A stretch of 45,609 nt of DNA from Ramlibacter sp. (GTDB lineage: Bacteria > Pseudomonadota > Gammaproteobacteria > Burkholderiales > Burkholderiaceae_C). The position numbers were made by a program, and so were the translations under genes. The notes beneath the pieces were generated by a model. That model was not told where the DNA came from and did no database searches. It saw only the letters and a program-made list of their open reading frames with translations. Numbering within the stretch: the first letter of the stretch is position 1; each line of letters starts with the position of its first letter. Below are positions 25,543 through 36,082 of the stretch, in pieces. Location of the stretch: the NCBI GenBank assembly GCA_029237735.1, contig JAQZBU010000039.1, forward strand, positions 1 through 45,609, given 5' to 3'.

Positions 25543-28500
25543 ATGCCCAATATTGCCCCCCTACTCTCGGGGCCCAGCGTTGTCAATGAGCGAGTCCAGC
25601 GCTCGCTCAGCTTCGAACCGATGATCAGCGCCTGGGACATCGACGGCTCCGTCTTAGGGTACAACTTTACGGACGAAGGCTCTGGGGCGGGGTGGCTCAC
25701 ACTGTATGGAGTGAAGTGGGCGGGCGTAGGGACGCTCTTTGTGTACGCGGATGAGCTTAGCAGCGTGGGCTACTACACGGGTACTTCCGCCTTTACCGAC
25801 CTGATCAGGATATCGGTTGTAGACAACGAGAACCAGTCTAGTCTTGATCTGCTTATGACGATCAACGTGTTGGCCAACGTGGCGCCCACGGTAACGGCGC
25901 CTGCCACCGCGAGCCTGTTCACCAACTCGTCTCTCAGGTTCGGCAGCGACTCCCTGAATATCGGCAGTCAGGACGTCGATGGCACCGTAGTCTCATACCG
26001 GTTGACGGACGCCACGCCGGGGGCGGGCCACATCATGCATGCCAACGGAGTCCAGATCGCAGGCACTTCGGTGACCGTATCGAAAGACTTGCTGGACCAG
26101 TATTACTACACCGCGGGTTCGACGATCGGCACCAACCAGATCACGATCGAGGCCATCGACGAGCTGGGCCTGGCAAGTGCTCCGGTCACGACGACATTCA
26201 CCGTGCTCAATCGGCCGCCCACGATTGTCGGGCCCCCCGAGGTCAACAAGCACACCTTGGAGTCGTTTGCCTTCACTTCGCTTGCCGCGGGGAACGCGGC
26301 CATCAGCGCAAGCGATTCGGATGGCACCGTCGTGCGATATCGCTTCCTCGACAGTGAACCGGGCGTCGGCGGACATCTCACTTTCGACGGGCAGGCCGTC
26401 AGCACGCTTGTTGAGATCGCGCCGGCTGACTTGGGCAGGGTGGGCTACTACACAGGGACTGTCTTAGGGAGCAACCGGATCACCATTCAGGCCATCGATA
26501 ACCTCCTCGGTCTTGGCACGTTGACGATGCAGATCAACGTGGCCAACCAGGCGCCAACCATCAGTGGGCCTACGAGCATTATCAGGAGTACCTACCAGCT
26601 CTTTGACTTCACCTCCCTGATCAGCGCCACGGACGCGGACGGCACGGTGGTGAGCTACACCTTCTCGGACACCACCCCCGGGGATGCGTACCTCACCCTC
26701 GACGACGTGAAGATCGAGGGCACATCGGTCACGGTGTCCGCGGCGAACCTGGGCCAGGTGGGTTACTACACAGGCACTTCTCCCGGCAGCAACGCGATCA
26801 CCATCCAGGCCACGGACAACCTGGGCCTTGTCAGCACCGCGCTGACGATGACGATCGCCACCGGCCCCAACACAGCGCCCACGATCACCGGGCCCGCGAG
26901 GGTCTTCAAGGGCACCAACCAGACCTTTGACTTCACCTCCGGCTGCGCGCTGATCACCGCCGCAGACCTGGACGGCGAGATTGCGTCATATCGCTTTACC
27001 GACAGCATGGTGGGGGCGGGGCATCTCACGCTTGACGGGGGCATGATCGCAGGCACCTCGGTCACGGTGTCGGCGGCTGACCTCGGCCGAGTGGCTTATT
27101 CCACCGGGCCCATCGTGGGCACCAATGCTATTGCGGTGGAGGCTATAGACAACGCGGGCGCGTCCAGCCCCTACGTGCTGGTCATGACGATCAACGTGAC
27201 CGACACGGGCAACTTGGCCCCCACGATCAGCGGGCCCGCCAGCGTCATTCTGGGCACCAACCTGTCCTTCGACGAGACCGACTCCCTATTCAGCTCGTTA
27301 ATCACCGCCGCCGATGCGGACGGAAGCGTGGCGGTGTACGTCTTTACCGACAGCACACCGGGAGCCGGCTTGCTCACGCTGAACGGCGCGCCAATCACGG
27401 GCACTTCGCTCAGGGTGCTCGCAGCTGAACTGGATCAGGTGGGCTACAACACGGGGTCTTCTGCAGGCAGCAACTCGATCGCGATCGAGGCCGTCGACAA
27501 TCTCGGACTGGCTACCTCCATGACGATGACGATCATCGTTGACGGCGAAGGCAGCGCAGGGAACCAGGCGCCCACGATCAGCGGGCCTGCAGTCGTCGAC
27601 ATGGACACCAATGGGATCTTCACGTTCAGCACCACCGCGGCGGATGGCAATGTAGTGCTCGTCGCCAACGACGTGGACGGTGCCGTGGCGATGTACCGCT
27701 TCTCGGACATGACGCCGGGAGCAGGGTCCCTCGTCTACAACGGCGCGTTTGTCGAGAGCCGGTCGAAAACCGTTCCGGCAGCAGACCTGGAGCTGGTGAT
27801 GTACCACTCGGGGCGAGTTGCAGGCAGCAACTCGATCGTTATCGAAGCCATCGACAACCTGGGCCTGGCCAGCACCACGGTGCTGACGATGGCGATCAAC
27901 GTCTCGGCCACAGGCGGCACGGGCAATCAGGCGCCCACGATCGGCGGGCCCGCGAGCGTGAGCAAGACTGTCAATGAGTCGTTCACGTTCACCTCCCTCA
28001 TCAGCGCCGCCGATGCGGATGGATCTGTCGAGCAGTTCCGCTTCTGGGACAACATGCCGGGTGCGGGCTATCTTAGGCGCGGTGATACGCGAATCGAGGG
28101 CACATCGGTCACCGTATCGGCCGCGGAACTGGGCCAAGTGAACTACTACACGGGTGAGTCTATCGGCAGCAACTCGATTGCGATCGAAGCCATCGACGAC
28201 ATGGGCTTGGCCAGCCCGAGTTTCCTGACCATGGCGATCAACGTCGGCGGCGCCGGAGGCGCGACCAACCAGGCGCCCACGATCAGCGGGCCGTCCAGCG
28301 TCAGCAAGGCCACCAACGAATCCTTCACCTTCACCTCGCTGATCAGCGCTAGCGACGTGGACGGCACCGTGGCGCAATACCGCTTCTCCGACAGCATGGC
28401 GGGGGCGGGACACCTCGAGCTGGGCGGCGTGGCGGCGCCCTTCACCGTAGCGGCCGCGAACCTGGGCGAGGTGGTTTATCACACCGGGGCTTTTGCCGGC

Positions 28501-30438
28501 AGCAATTCGATCACCATCGAAGCTATCGACAACCTGGGTAAGACCAGCTCCAGCTTGCTGACGATGACGATCAACGTGGGCACGGGCGGCACGGGCGGCA
28601 CGGGCAACCAGGCGCCCACGATCAGCGGGCCTGCGAGCGTCAGCAAGAGTATCAACGAGTCCTTCACCTTCACCTCGCTGCTCAGCGCCAGCGATCCGGA
28701 TGGAACGGTGGCGCAGTTCCGGTTTTCGGACAGCATGGCTGGGGCGGGATACCTGACCCGGGGCGGCTTGGCGGCGCCCAGCGTATTTACCGTGGCGGCA
28801 GCGAACCTCGGCGAGGTGGGCTACAACACGGGTGCTTCCGCCGGTAGCAACTCGATCGCCATCGAAGCCATCGACAACCTGGGCCGGACCAGCCCGAGCG
28901 CGCTGACGATGACGATCAACGTTGCCGGCACCACGGGCACGCCCGGCACAGGCGGTACGGGCACAGGCGGCACGGCCAACCAGGCGCCTACGATCAGCGG
29001 GCAGGCGAGCGTGAGCAAGACCACGAACGAATCCTTCTCATTCACCCCGCTGATCAGTGCCACCGATGCGGACGGCACGGTGGCCCAATACCGGTTCTCG
29101 GACAGCATGTCCGGGGCGGGGCACCTCACCCTGAACGGATTGCAAATCGCGGGCACGTCCGTCACCGTTTCGGCGGCGAATCTGGGCCAGGTGGGTTACT
29201 ACACGGCTGCGGTTGCAGGCAGCAACTCGATCGCCATCGAAGCCATCGACAACCTCGGGCAGACCAGCCCCAACGTGCTGATGATGACGATCAACGTCGC
29301 CGGCACGGCTGCCACGGGCGGAACCGGGGCCACAGCCAACCAGGCGCCTACCATCAGCGGGCCTTCGAGCCTCAGCAAGAGCATCAACCAATCCTTCGAC
29401 TTCACCTCGTTGGTCAGCGCCAGCGATGCGGATGGCACTGTGGCGCAATACCGCTTCTCGGACAACGTATCCGGCGCGGGGTACCTCACGCTGAATGGCG
29501 CGCAGATCGCGGGCCATTCGGTGACGGTGTCTGCAGCCAACCTGGGCCAGGTGGGTTACTACACGGAGGCGCTCGCCGGTACCAACACCATTGCCATTGA
29601 AGCCATCGACAACCAGGGTCTGGCCAGTCCTAACTTCCTCATGATGGCGATCAACGTCAGTTCAATCGGTGCGACTTCCGGAGCGGAAGTGCCGTTCGTC
29701 GACACAAGCCATGGCATGGCCATGTACCAAGGCCGCGCTTCCGGCTACGCCGTCGTGTCAACGGCAACCGGCTACTCCGTCACGATCAAGAACGCCTTTT
29801 CCACAAACGAGCTGCAAAACCTGGATCGGGTGCTCTTCGACGATCTCGCCTCTTACGGTGGGGGATCGTCCGCCGTCGTGAACACTGCGGCCCGCACGAT
29901 CGATGGCGGCACGGGCATCGACACCCTGGCGATTTTCGGCTTGAGTTCGCAGTACACGATCACGCACACAGCCACGGGCTTCACGATCCATCACGCGAGC
30001 CAGGGCAGCCAATGGGTGACGAACGTGGAGCGCCTGATGTTCACGGACGGTATGGTGGCGCTGGACATCCAGGGTGACGCCGGCATGGCCTATCGCCTCT
30101 ACCAGGCCGCGTTCAACCGCACGCCCGATCTCGCCGGGCTCGGCTTCCAGATGTCGGCGCTCGACAACGGCCTGCATCTCGCGCAGGTGGCGGGCAACTT
30201 CATTGCGAGTCCCGAATTCCAGTCAACGTACGGCAACCTCAGCAACGAGCAGTTCGTCCGGCAGCTCTATGCCAACGTGCTCCACCGAGAGGCCGAGGTA
30301 GAGGGGTATGCGTATCACCTGAACCACCTCAACAACGGCTTCACGCGCGCCGACGTGCTGGTGGGCTTCAGCGAATCCCCGGAAAACCAGGCAGCGCTGA
30401 TCGGGGCTACCCAGGACGGGATGATCTACACGCTCTGA
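25543..30438 (+). CDS. Giant tandem-repeat DUF4214-type surface protein, probably type I secreted
   Basis: A 1631-residue protein of 12 tandem Ig/cadherin-like repeats, each about 108-124 residues. The usual repeat opening is NQAPTISGPASVSK; inside are DADGTV steps that could bind calcium and the ending SNSIAIEAIDNLG. After repeat 12 (about residue 1373) comes a different region with DGGTGIDTL, half of an RTX-type nonapeptide. A DUF4214-like C-terminus (about 1502-1631) contains YRLYQAAFNRTPDLAGLG and FVRQLYANVLHREAE. Repeat 1 begins at residue 2, so there is no signal peptide. That, together with the C-terminal features, suggests type I secretion through a TolC-like channel. AGGAG lies 8 bases before the ATG. 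A role in adhesion or cell-surface layering is likely but not shown. Confidence 0.82.
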   Translation: MPNIAPLLSGPSVVNERVQRSLSFEPMISAWDIDGSVLGYNFTDEGSGAGWLTLYGVKWAGVGTLFVYADELSSVGYYTGTSAFTDLIRISVVDNENQSSLDLLMTINVLANVAPTVTAPATASLFTNSSLRFGSDSLNIGSQDVDGTVVSYRLTDATPGAGHIMHANGVQIAGTSVTVSKDLLDQYYYTAGSTIGTNQITIEAIDELGLASAPVTTTFTVLNRPPTIVGPPEVNKHTLESFAFTSLAAGNAAISASDSDGTVVRYRFLDSEPGVGGHLTFDGQAVSTLVEIAPADLGRVGYYTGTVLGSNRITIQAIDNLLGLGTLTMQINVANQAPTISGPTSIIRSTYQLFDFTSLISATDADGTVVSYTFSDTTPGDAYLTLDDVKIEGTSVTVSAANLGQVGYYTGTSPGSNAITIQATDNLGLVSTALTMTIATGPNTAPTITGPARVFKGTNQTFDFTSGCALITAADLDGEIASYRFTDSMVGAGHLTLDGGMIAGTSVTVSAADLGRVAYSTGPIVGTNAIAVEAIDNAGASSPYVLVMTINVTDTGNLAPTISGPASVILGTNLSFDETDSLFSSLITAADADGSVAVYVFTDSTPGAGLLTLNGAPITGTSLRVLAAELDQVGYNTGSSAGSNSIAIEAVDNLGLATSMTMTIIVDGEGSAGNQAPTISGPAVVDMDTNGIFTFSTTAADGNVVLVANDVDGAVAMYRFSDMTPGAGSLVYNGAFVESRSKTVPAADLELVMYHSGRVAGSNSIVIEAIDNLGLASTTVLTMAINVSATGGTGNQAPTIGGPASVSKTVNESFTFTSLISAADADGSVEQFRFWDNMPGAGYLRRGDTRIEGTSVTVSAAELGQVNYYTGESIGSNSIAIEAIDDMGLASPSFLTMAINVGGAGGATNQAPTISGPSSVSKATNESFTFTSLISASDVDGTVAQYRFSDSMAGAGHLELGGVAAPFTVAAANLGEVVYHTGAFAGSNSITIEAIDNLGKTSSSLLTMTINVGTGGTGGTGNQAPTISGPASVSKSINESFTFTSLLSASDPDGTVAQFRFSDSMAGAGYLTRGGLAAPSVFTVAAANLGEVGYNTGASAGSNSIAIEAIDNLGRTSPSALTMTINVAGTTGTPGTGGTGTGGTANQAPTISGQASVSKTTNESFSFTPLISATDADGTVAQYRFSDSMSGAGHLTLNGLQIAGTSVTVSAANLGQVGYYTAAVAGSNSIAIEAIDNLGQTSPNVLMMTINVAGTAATGGTGATANQAPTISGPSSLSKSINQSFDFTSLVSASDADGTVAQYRFSDNVSGAGYLTLNGAQIAGHSVTVSAANLGQVGYYTEALAGTNTIAIEAIDNQGLASPNFLMMAINVSSIGATSGAEVPFVDTSHGMAMYQGRASGYAVVSTATGYSVTIKNAFSTNELQNLDRVLFDDLASYGGGSSAVVNTAARTIDGGTGIDTLAIFGLSSQYTITHTATGFTIHHASQGSQWVTNVERLMFTDGMVALDIQGDAGMAYRLYQAAFNRTPDLAGLGFQMSALDNGLHLAQVAGNFIASPEFQSTYGNLSNEQFVRQLYANVLHREAEVEGYAYHLNHLNNGFTRADVLVGFSESPENQAALIGATQDGMIYTL
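25549..29661 (+). repeat. Twelve tandem protein-coding repeats, about 330-370 bp each
   Basis: Repeat units begin at the Asn (or its equivalent) of the opening motif: 25549, 25876, 26209, 26545, 26869, 27211, 27562, 27925, 28267, 28606, 28978 and 29338. Units 8-12 are alike even at DNA level (for example the GATCAGCGGGCC stretch), while units 1-3 are diverged. This suggests recent copying at the 3' side. Gly/Thr linkers of variable length (GGTGGTGG type) precede units 10, 11 and 12. Confidence 0.88.
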
Positions 30439-30449
30439 CCGGGCAGCCC

Positions 30450-31784
30450 CTACCTCACCACCAGCGTGTTCAGCCGCGCCAAATCTTCCGGCTGCAAGGT
30501 GCCGTTGGCCTGCCGTAGTTTGAGGTGGCCGAGCAGCACGTTGTAGCGCGCCTGCGCGAGGTCGCGCTTGGTCTGGAACAGCTGGCTCTGCGAGTTCAGC
30601 ACGTCGATGTTGATGCGCACGCCCACCTGGTAGCCCAGGCGGTTGGCTTCCAGCGCGCTCTGGCTCGAGGCCTCGGCGGCCTCCAGTGCCTTGACCTGGC
30701 TCTGGCCGGAAACCAGCCCGAAGTAAGCAGTGCGCACCGCCTGCGCCACGGTGCGGCGTATCGCCTCCAGGTCGGCCTGGGCTTTTTCTTCCAGCGACAA
30801 GGTCTCGCGGATGCGGTTTTGCGTGGCGAACCCGGCGAACAGCGGCAGGTTGAACGACACGCCCACGGTGCCGGTGTCGTTGCGTGTCGAGCCCGGCACC
30901 TGCGTGTTGCCGCTCGGGTAACGGTTCACGTTGTAGCTGGCCGTCAAATCGAGCGTCGGCTTGTGGCCGGCCTTGGCCTTCACGGTTTCGAGTTGCGCGA
31001 TTTCCGCCGCGGTCTTGGCCTGCCGGATCGATGGGCTGTTCTCATCGCCCTGCTGCACCCAGACGTTGACGTCCGAGGGCTGCGGCGGCGGCACGTCGAC
31101 CGGCACCACCAGCGGATTGGGCTTGACGTCGGGCTTGCCCACGAGCGAGTCGAGCGCGAGCTTCTTCACGCGCAGGTCGTTCTCGGCGGCGATCTCCTGC
31201 GCGGTCACCAAATCAAAGCGGGCCTGCGCCTCGCGCGTGTCGGTGATGGTCGAGGTGCCGACTTCGAAGTTGCGTTTGGCCGAAGCCAGCTGCTCGTTGA
31301 CGGCGGTCTTTTGCGCACTGACGAAGGCCAGCGTGTCCTGCGCCGCCAGCACGTCGAAGTAGGCCTGGCTCACGCGGATGACGAGGTCTTGGCTGGCGGC
31401 GGTGAGCTGGGCCTGCGCCAGTTCCACCTGGCGCTTGCCTTGCTCCCAGGTCGCGAAGTTGGCCGGACGGTACAGCGGCTGCGACGCGCTGACGGTGGCG
31501 GTCTGCGTGGTGATGCCGCGGTCGACCGCGGGGACGGTGTTCTCGAAGTTGGAGCGGCTCACCCCGGCCGACAGGTTGGCCGACGGCAGGATGCCCGCCT
31601 TGGCCTGCTCGGCACGGAACAGGTTGGCGTCGTATTGCGCCTTGGCCGACTGCCAGGTGGCATCGTATGCGCGTGCCGACTCGTACAGGTCGAGCAGGCT
31701 TTGGGCATGCGCCGGGCCGGCGAAAGCCGCGCCCAGGGCCACCGTCAGGGGCAAGAGCCGCATAGAGGGCCGCAACAGTTTCAT
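30450..31784 (-). CDS. TolC family outer membrane channel protein
   Basis: Outer-membrane factor of 444 residues that forms the exit duct for RND pumps and type I secretion. The signal peptide ends near AGPAHAQ, and the mature protein starts SLLDLYESARAYDATWQSAK, the TolC-type N-terminus. Two OEP repeats follow, each with long helices (VRTAYFGLVSGQSQVKALEA in the second) and a strand region (GTVGVSFNLPLFAG). It is the last gene of the efflux operon, 44 bp after the rhodanese gene, and converges on the giant surface-protein gene with only 11 bp between stops. It could serve both the RND pump and secretion of that protein. Confidence 0.9.
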   Translation of the reverse strand: MKLLRPSMRLLPLTVALGAAFAGPAHAQSLLDLYESARAYDATWQSAKAQYDANLFRAEQAKAGILPSANLSAGVSRSNFENTVPAVDRGITTQTATVSASQPLYRPANFATWEQGKRQVELAQAQLTAASQDLVIRVSQAYFDVLAAQDTLAFVSAQKTAVNEQLASAKRNFEVGTSTITDTREAQARFDLVTAQEIAAENDLRVKKLALDSLVGKPDVKPNPLVVPVDVPPPQPSDVNVWVQQGDENSPSIRQAKTAAEIAQLETVKAKAGHKPTLDLTASYNVNRYPSGNTQVPGSTRNDTGTVGVSFNLPLFAGFATQNRIRETLSLEEKAQADLEAIRRTVAQAVRTAYFGLVSGQSQVKALEAAEASSQSALEANRLGYQVGVRINIDVLNSQSQLFQTKRDLAQARYNVLLGHLKLRQANGTLQPEDLARLNTLVVR

Positions 31785-31828
31785 GGTCCGTCCTTGTGAG
31801 AAGAGTTGTACGGTGGATCAGTAGTGCG

Positions 31829-32170
31829 TCAGTAGTGCGGCACCGCGGGGTCACGCTCACCCGACCAGGCGTCGATGCCGCCTGCGATGTTGGCCAGGCG
31901 GGCGAAGCCGTTGCCGGCCAGGAACATCGCGACGCGCTGGCTGCGGTGGCCGTGATGGCACAGCACGGCGAGGGGCTGATCGGGGTCCAGTTCGGCGACC
32001 CGGTTGGGCACTTCGTTCATGGGGATCGCGACCAGTTCGAAGCCTTCGGGCTTGACGCTGGCAGTCTGTACTTCCCAGGGTTCGCGCACGTCCAGCACCA
32101 CCGGTTTGCTGCCGGCGGGCTGCGACTGGATCCAGGCTTCGAGGTCGGCGGGTCGGACTTGGTCGATCAT
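31829..32170 (-). CDS. Rhodanese-like domain protein
   Basis: Single-domain rhodanese (sulfurtransferase fold), 113 residues, cytoplasmic. The active-site loop is LCHHGHRSQRV with the catalytic Cys followed by the expected Arg. VLDVREPWEVQ and ANIAGGIDAW are the usual flanking motifs. The start at 32170 (MIDQVRPADLEAW) is the one that begins the fold; it is 7 bp after the methyltransferase stop. In related genomes I recall this gene next to tolC, but its role with the efflux system is unknown. A thiosulfate or persulfide transfer function is a family-based guess. Confidence 0.87.
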   Translation of the reverse strand: MIDQVRPADLEAWIQSQPAGSKPVVLDVREPWEVQTASVKPEGFELVAIPMNEVPNRVAELDPDQPLAVLCHHGHRSQRVAMFLAGNGFARLANIAGGIDAWSGERDPAVPHY

Positions 32171-32177
32171 CGATACA

Positions 32178-32867
32178 TTAAAAGTGAAAGCGCGAGGGCT
32201 CGGGGAAATGCGCCAGGCGCGGCGCCACGGTGTCCCAGGGCTGGGCGGTGTCGAAAGACGCATCGCCGGTGCGCGTGACGATGGTCGTGCGCATCACGGG
32301 CTCGAAGCCGACAATCGCGGCCAGGCGGCCGCCCACCTTGAGCTGCGACAGCATCGCCTGCGGCACTTCGGCGACGGAGCCGGAGAGCACGATCACGTCG
32401 AACGGCGCTTCGGCCGGCAGGCCCTTGGAGCCGTCGGTTTCGCGCACCTCCACGTTGGTGATACCGGCCTTTTGCAGGTTGCCGCGTGCCGTGCGGGCCA
32501 GCTCGCCATCGATCTCCATCGTGATGACCCGCTGGGCCCGGTGTGCCAGCAGGGCGGCCATGTAACCCGAGCCCGTGCCCACCTCCAGGACTTTATCGGT
32601 CGGCAGTACATGCAGGTCTTGCAGCAGCCGCGCCTCGACCTTGGGTTCCAGCATGCACTGGCCGCGCTGCAGCGCCTCGTCGGCCGGGTCCTTCAGCGGG
32701 ACTCGCATGTCCACGAAGGCCAGGGCCTTGTGGGCCAGCGGCACGAAGTCCTCGCGGTGCACCACGGACAATAGTTCCAGCACCGAGGTGTCCAGCACAT
32801 TCCAGGGTCGGATTTGCTGCTCGATCATTTTGAAGCGGGCTTGTTCGAGGTTGATTGGTGCGTTCAT
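32178..32867 (-). CDS. Protein-L-isoaspartate O-methyltransferase family protein
   Basis: SAM-dependent methyltransferase of the PCMT family, 229 residues. It starts with NLEQARFKMIEQQIRPWNVL, and the SAM-binding motif I is LEVGTGSGYMAALLAHRAQ. The region FVPLAHKALAFVDMRVPL fits the substrate side, but the Ser/Thr-rich signature of E. coli Pcm is replaced, as in the divergent subgroup usually found beside tolC. Repair of isoaspartyl residues is therefore uncertain. It follows the RND pump by 21 bp and precedes the rhodanese by 7 bp, so it is embedded in the efflux operon. Confidence 0.84.
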   Translation of the reverse strand: MNAPINLEQARFKMIEQQIRPWNVLDTSVLELLSVVHREDFVPLAHKALAFVDMRVPLKDPADEALQRGQCMLEPKVEARLLQDLHVLPTDKVLEVGTGSGYMAALLAHRAQRVITMEIDGELARTARGNLQKAGITNVEVRETDGSKGLPAEAPFDVIVLSGSVAEVPQAMLSQLKVGGRLAAIVGFEPVMRTTIVTRTGDASFDTAQPWDTVAPRLAHFPEPSRFHF

Positions 32868-32888
32868 GATGCTTTCCGTGAGTTCGTG

Positions 32889-35800
32889 CTAAGGCAAATG
32901 ATCGATTTTAGATGCCGGGACGGCGTCGATGCCGCCTCCACCCCCGGCGGACTTGCGCCTCCTCAAAAACCAGTTTGCCAGGTCGTCCAGGTAGCAGTAA
33001 ACCACGGGCACGACCACCAGCGTCAGCAGCGACGAGGTGATCACCCCGCCGATCACGGCCTGTCCCATGGGCGCCCGCTGCTCCGAGCCCTCGGTCAGGG
33101 CGAAGGCGAGCGGCACCATGCCGAAGATCATGGCCAGGGTGGTCATCAGGATCGGGCGCAGCCGAACCCGGGCGGCGTGCAGCAGGGCGTCGGTGCGGGT
33201 CTGCCCTTGTTCGCGCATGCGGATCGCGAAATCCACCAGCAGGATCGCGTTCTTGGTCACGAGGCCCATCAGCATGACGATACCGATGATGGAGAAGATG
33301 GAGAGCGTGGAGCCGAACATCAGCAGCGCCAGCACCACGCCGATCAGCGTGAGTGGCAGGGACGTCATCAACGCCATGGGCTGCAGGAAGCTCTTGAACT
33401 GGCTGGCCAGGATCATGTAGATGAAGATCACGCCCATGGCCAGGGCCGACACCGCGTAGCCGAACGATTCGGCCATGTTCTTGGTGGAGCCGCTGAACGA
33501 ATAGCGGTAGCCGGGCGGGAAGGCGATGGTGTCGAGCCGGGCCCGGATGTCGGCGGAAATCTCGCCGGCCGAGCGGTTGAACGTGTTGGCGTTGATCGCC
33601 ACTTCTCGGGTGAGGTCGCGCCGGTTGATCTGGTTCGGGCCGGTGGATTCCTTCACCGCCGCCACCTGGTTCAGCCGCACGATGCGGGTCGATCCGTCGG
33701 CGTTGGTGCCGGTGGCGAAAGGCAGGCGCTCCAGATCCTGCGGGGTGTTGCGCGCGTCGGGCGACATGCGCACGTTCACGTCGTAGGTCTGGTCGTCGGG
33801 CGCTCGCCAGTTGCCCACCGTCTGGCCGGCCACCAGCGTGCGCAGCGATCCGGCGATCTGCGCCACCGACAGGCCCAGGTCGGAGGCGGAGTCGCGCTTG
33901 ACTTCGATGTCGATCACGGGCTTGTCGGGCTTGACGCTGGAATCCAGGTCCACCAGGCCGGGGACATCACGCACCTTGTCGATAACGAGGCGCGACAGGC
34001 GCTCCAGTTCCTTCAGGTCCTGCCCCTGGAGCGAGAACTCGATCTGCTTGTTGCCGCCCACCGGGTCGAGCAGGCCCACGTGCGTCACCGTCACGCCCGG
34101 CACCTGCTTGAGCCGCTCGCGCAGCACGCCGGACATCTGGTCGGCGCTGCGCGTGCGCTCCTTGCGGTCGACCAGTCGCACGTAGATCGACGCGTAGATC
34201 TTGCCCTGCGCGTTGCCGGTGTTGAGCGTCGCGAGGGTGTACTTTACCTCCGGGAACTCGCGCAAGATCGACTCGACCTGCCGTGCCTTGGCCTCGGTGG
34301 CCTCCAGCGAGGAGCCGACCGGCGTGTAGAAGTTCAGCGAGGTTTCCGAGAAGTCGGCCTTGGGCACGAATTCCGTGCCCAGCAGCGGCACCATGACGAC
34401 GCTGGTCGCGAACACCGCGACTGCCAGCAGCACCGTGGCGAGCTTATGCACCAGCGACCAGCGCAGGATGCCCTGGTAGGCCTCGGCCGCCCAATCGGTG
34501 GCGTGGTCGAACCATCCCGTCACGCGGCCGATGGTCTTGTCATAAAAGTTCGGGTTGGCCTTGGGCTTGCCGTGGGCCTCGATTTCCGGGTCGTGCCAGA
34601 CGGACGACAGCATCGGGTCGAGCGTGAAGCTCACGAACATCGAGATCAGCACCGCCGCGACGATGGTGACGCCGAACTCGTGAAAGAACTTGCCAATGAT
34701 GCCGCCCATGAAGCCGATCGGCAGGAACACGGCGACGATGGAGAACGTGGTGGCCAGGACGGCCAGTCCGATCTCCTGCGTTCCGTCCATCGCGGCCTGG
34801 TAGGGGTTCTTGCCCATCTGCACGTGGCGCACGATGTTCTCGCGCACCACGATGGCGTCGTCGATCAAGAGGCCCACGCACAGCGACAGCGCCATCAGCG
34901 TGATCATGTTGATCGTGAACCCGAACAGGTTCATGAAGAGGAAGGTGCCGATGATGGAGATCGGCAGCGTCAGGCCCGTGATGACCGTGGAGCGCCACGA
35001 ATTGAGGAAAAGGAAGACGATCAGCACCGTCAGCAGCGCGCCCTCTATCAGCGTGCGGCGGACGTTCTCCACCGAAACGCGGATCGGGCGCGAGTTGTCG
35101 GTGATCTGCTCCAGCCGCACGCCCGGAGGCATCTGCGCGGCCATCTCGTCGACGGTCTTCTTGAGCCCGTCGACCACCTCGATGGTGTTCTCGTCCTGCG
35201 ACTTCTGCACCGTGAGCAGCAGCGTGCGGCCGCCGTTGTAGAGGGCCAGGCTGTCGATTTCCTGCGCGCCGTCGGCGACGCGGGCGACCTGCTCGACGCG
35301 CACCGGCGCGCCATTCTTTCTCGCCACGATGATCCGTCCGAAATCCTCCGGCCGCTGCATGCGCGCGTCGATCTGCACCACGCGTTCCTGCGCCAGCGAG
35401 CGGATCGCGCCGACCGGCAGATCCTGATTCTCATTGCGCACGGCGGCGACGACCTGGTCGGCCGTGATCCCCAGCGCTTCCATGGCGGCTGGGTCGAGGT
35501 AGACGTTGATTTCACGCTTGGTGCCGCCCACCAGCGTCACCGATCCGACACCGCGCACGTTCTCCAGGCGCTTCTTGAGCACCTGGTCGGACCAGTTGGT
35601 GAGCTCCACCGCTGTCATCGCCTTGCCCTTCGATGGGTCGGGCAAAACGGCCACCGACCAGATCGCGCGTGCGGACGGATCGAAGCGCAGCACACGCGGC
35701 TCCTTCACCTCGGTGCGGAAGTTCGGTCGGATGGCCGCGACCTTCTCGCGCACGTCCTCTGCCGCCTTGCGCCCGTCGATGTGAAGCTGGAACTCGATCA

Positions 35801-36074
35801 CGACGACCGACTGGTTCTCGTAGCTGCGCGAGGTGAGCGCATTGATGCCCGCAATCGAGTTGACGCCTTCCTCGATCTTCTTGGTGACTTCGCTCTCGAC
35901 GATCTCGGGCGAGGCGCCGGGGTACTCGGCCATCACCACGACGACGGGGAAGTCGATGTTGGGAAACTGGTCCACCTTCAGGCGCTGCAGCGAGAACAGG
36001 CCCAGCACGACGATGGCCAGCATGACCATGGTCGCGAAGACTGGGTTCTTCAGGCTGATGCGGGTGAACCACAT
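32889..36074 (-). CDS. RND efflux pump inner-membrane subunit (AcrB/MdtB-like)
   Basis: Proton-driven multidrug exporter of the RND superfamily, 1061 residues with 12 expected helices. It begins [20 protein letters not shown], as in AcrB/MdtB-type pumps. The TM4 proton-relay pair is in [20 protein letters not shown] (Asp-Asp). The late signature [14 protein letters not shown] is also present. The two periplasmic porter domains fall at about 35-330 and 560-870. It is 8 bp downstream of the adaptor gene and upstream of the Pcm-like gene, with tolC at the end of the operon, so all three pump parts are present. Substrates are unknown. Confidence 0.93.
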   Translation of the reverse strand: MWFTRISLKNPVFATMVMLAIVVLGLFSLQRLKVDQFPNIDFPVVVVMAEYPGASPEIVESEVTKKIEEGVNSIAGINALTSRSYENQSVVVIEFQLHIDGRKAAEDVREKVAAIRPNFRTEVKEPRVLRFDPSARAIWSVAVLPDPSKGKAMTAVELTNWSDQVLKKRLENVRGVGSVTLVGGTKREINVYLDPAAMEALGITADQVVAAVRNENQDLPVGAIRSLAQERVVQIDARMQRPEDFGRIIVARKNGAPVRVEQVARVADGAQEIDSLALYNGGRTLLLTVQKSQDENTIEVVDGLKKTVDEMAAQMPPGVRLEQITDNSRPIRVSVENVRRTLIEGALLTVLIVFLFLNSWRSTVITGLTLPISIIGTFLFMNLFGFTINMITLMALSLCVGLLIDDAIVVRENIVRHVQMGKNPYQAAMDGTQEIGLAVLATTFSIVAVFLPIGFMGGIIGKFFHEFGVTIVAAVLISMFVSFTLDPMLSSVWHDPEIEAHGKPKANPNFYDKTIGRVTGWFDHATDWAAEAYQGILRWSLVHKLATVLLAVAVFATSVVMVPLLGTEFVPKADFSETSLNFYTPVGSSLEATEAKARQVESILREFPEVKYTLATLNTGNAQGKIYASIYVRLVDRKERTRSADQMSGVLRERLKQVPGVTVTHVGLLDPVGGNKQIEFSLQGQDLKELERLSRLVIDKVRDVPGLVDLDSSVKPDKPVIDIEVKRDSASDLGLSVAQIAGSLRTLVAGQTVGNWRAPDDQTYDVNVRMSPDARNTPQDLERLPFATGTNADGSTRIVRLNQVAAVKESTGPNQINRRDLTREVAINANTFNRSAGEISADIRARLDTIAFPPGYRYSFSGSTKNMAESFGYAVSALAMGVIFIYMILASQFKSFLQPMALMTSLPLTLIGVVLALLMFGSTLSIFSIIGIVMLMGLVTKNAILLVDFAIRMREQGQTRTDALLHAARVRLRPILMTTLAMIFGMVPLAFALTEGSEQRAPMGQAVIGGVITSSLLTLVVVPVVYCYLDDLANWFLRRRKSAGGGGGIDAVPASKIDHLP

Positions 36075-36082
36075 AGGCGGGC

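Noticed and set aside
27298..28482. 394-codon minus-strand frame inside the giant repeat gene
   Set aside because: It is repetitive only because it mirrors the tandem repeats of the real gene; it has no plausible start context.
25549..29661. Regularly spaced DNA repeats resembling an array
   Set aside because: Units of 330-370 bp are in-frame protein repeats; there are no short identical repeats with unique spacers, so it is not a CRISPR array.
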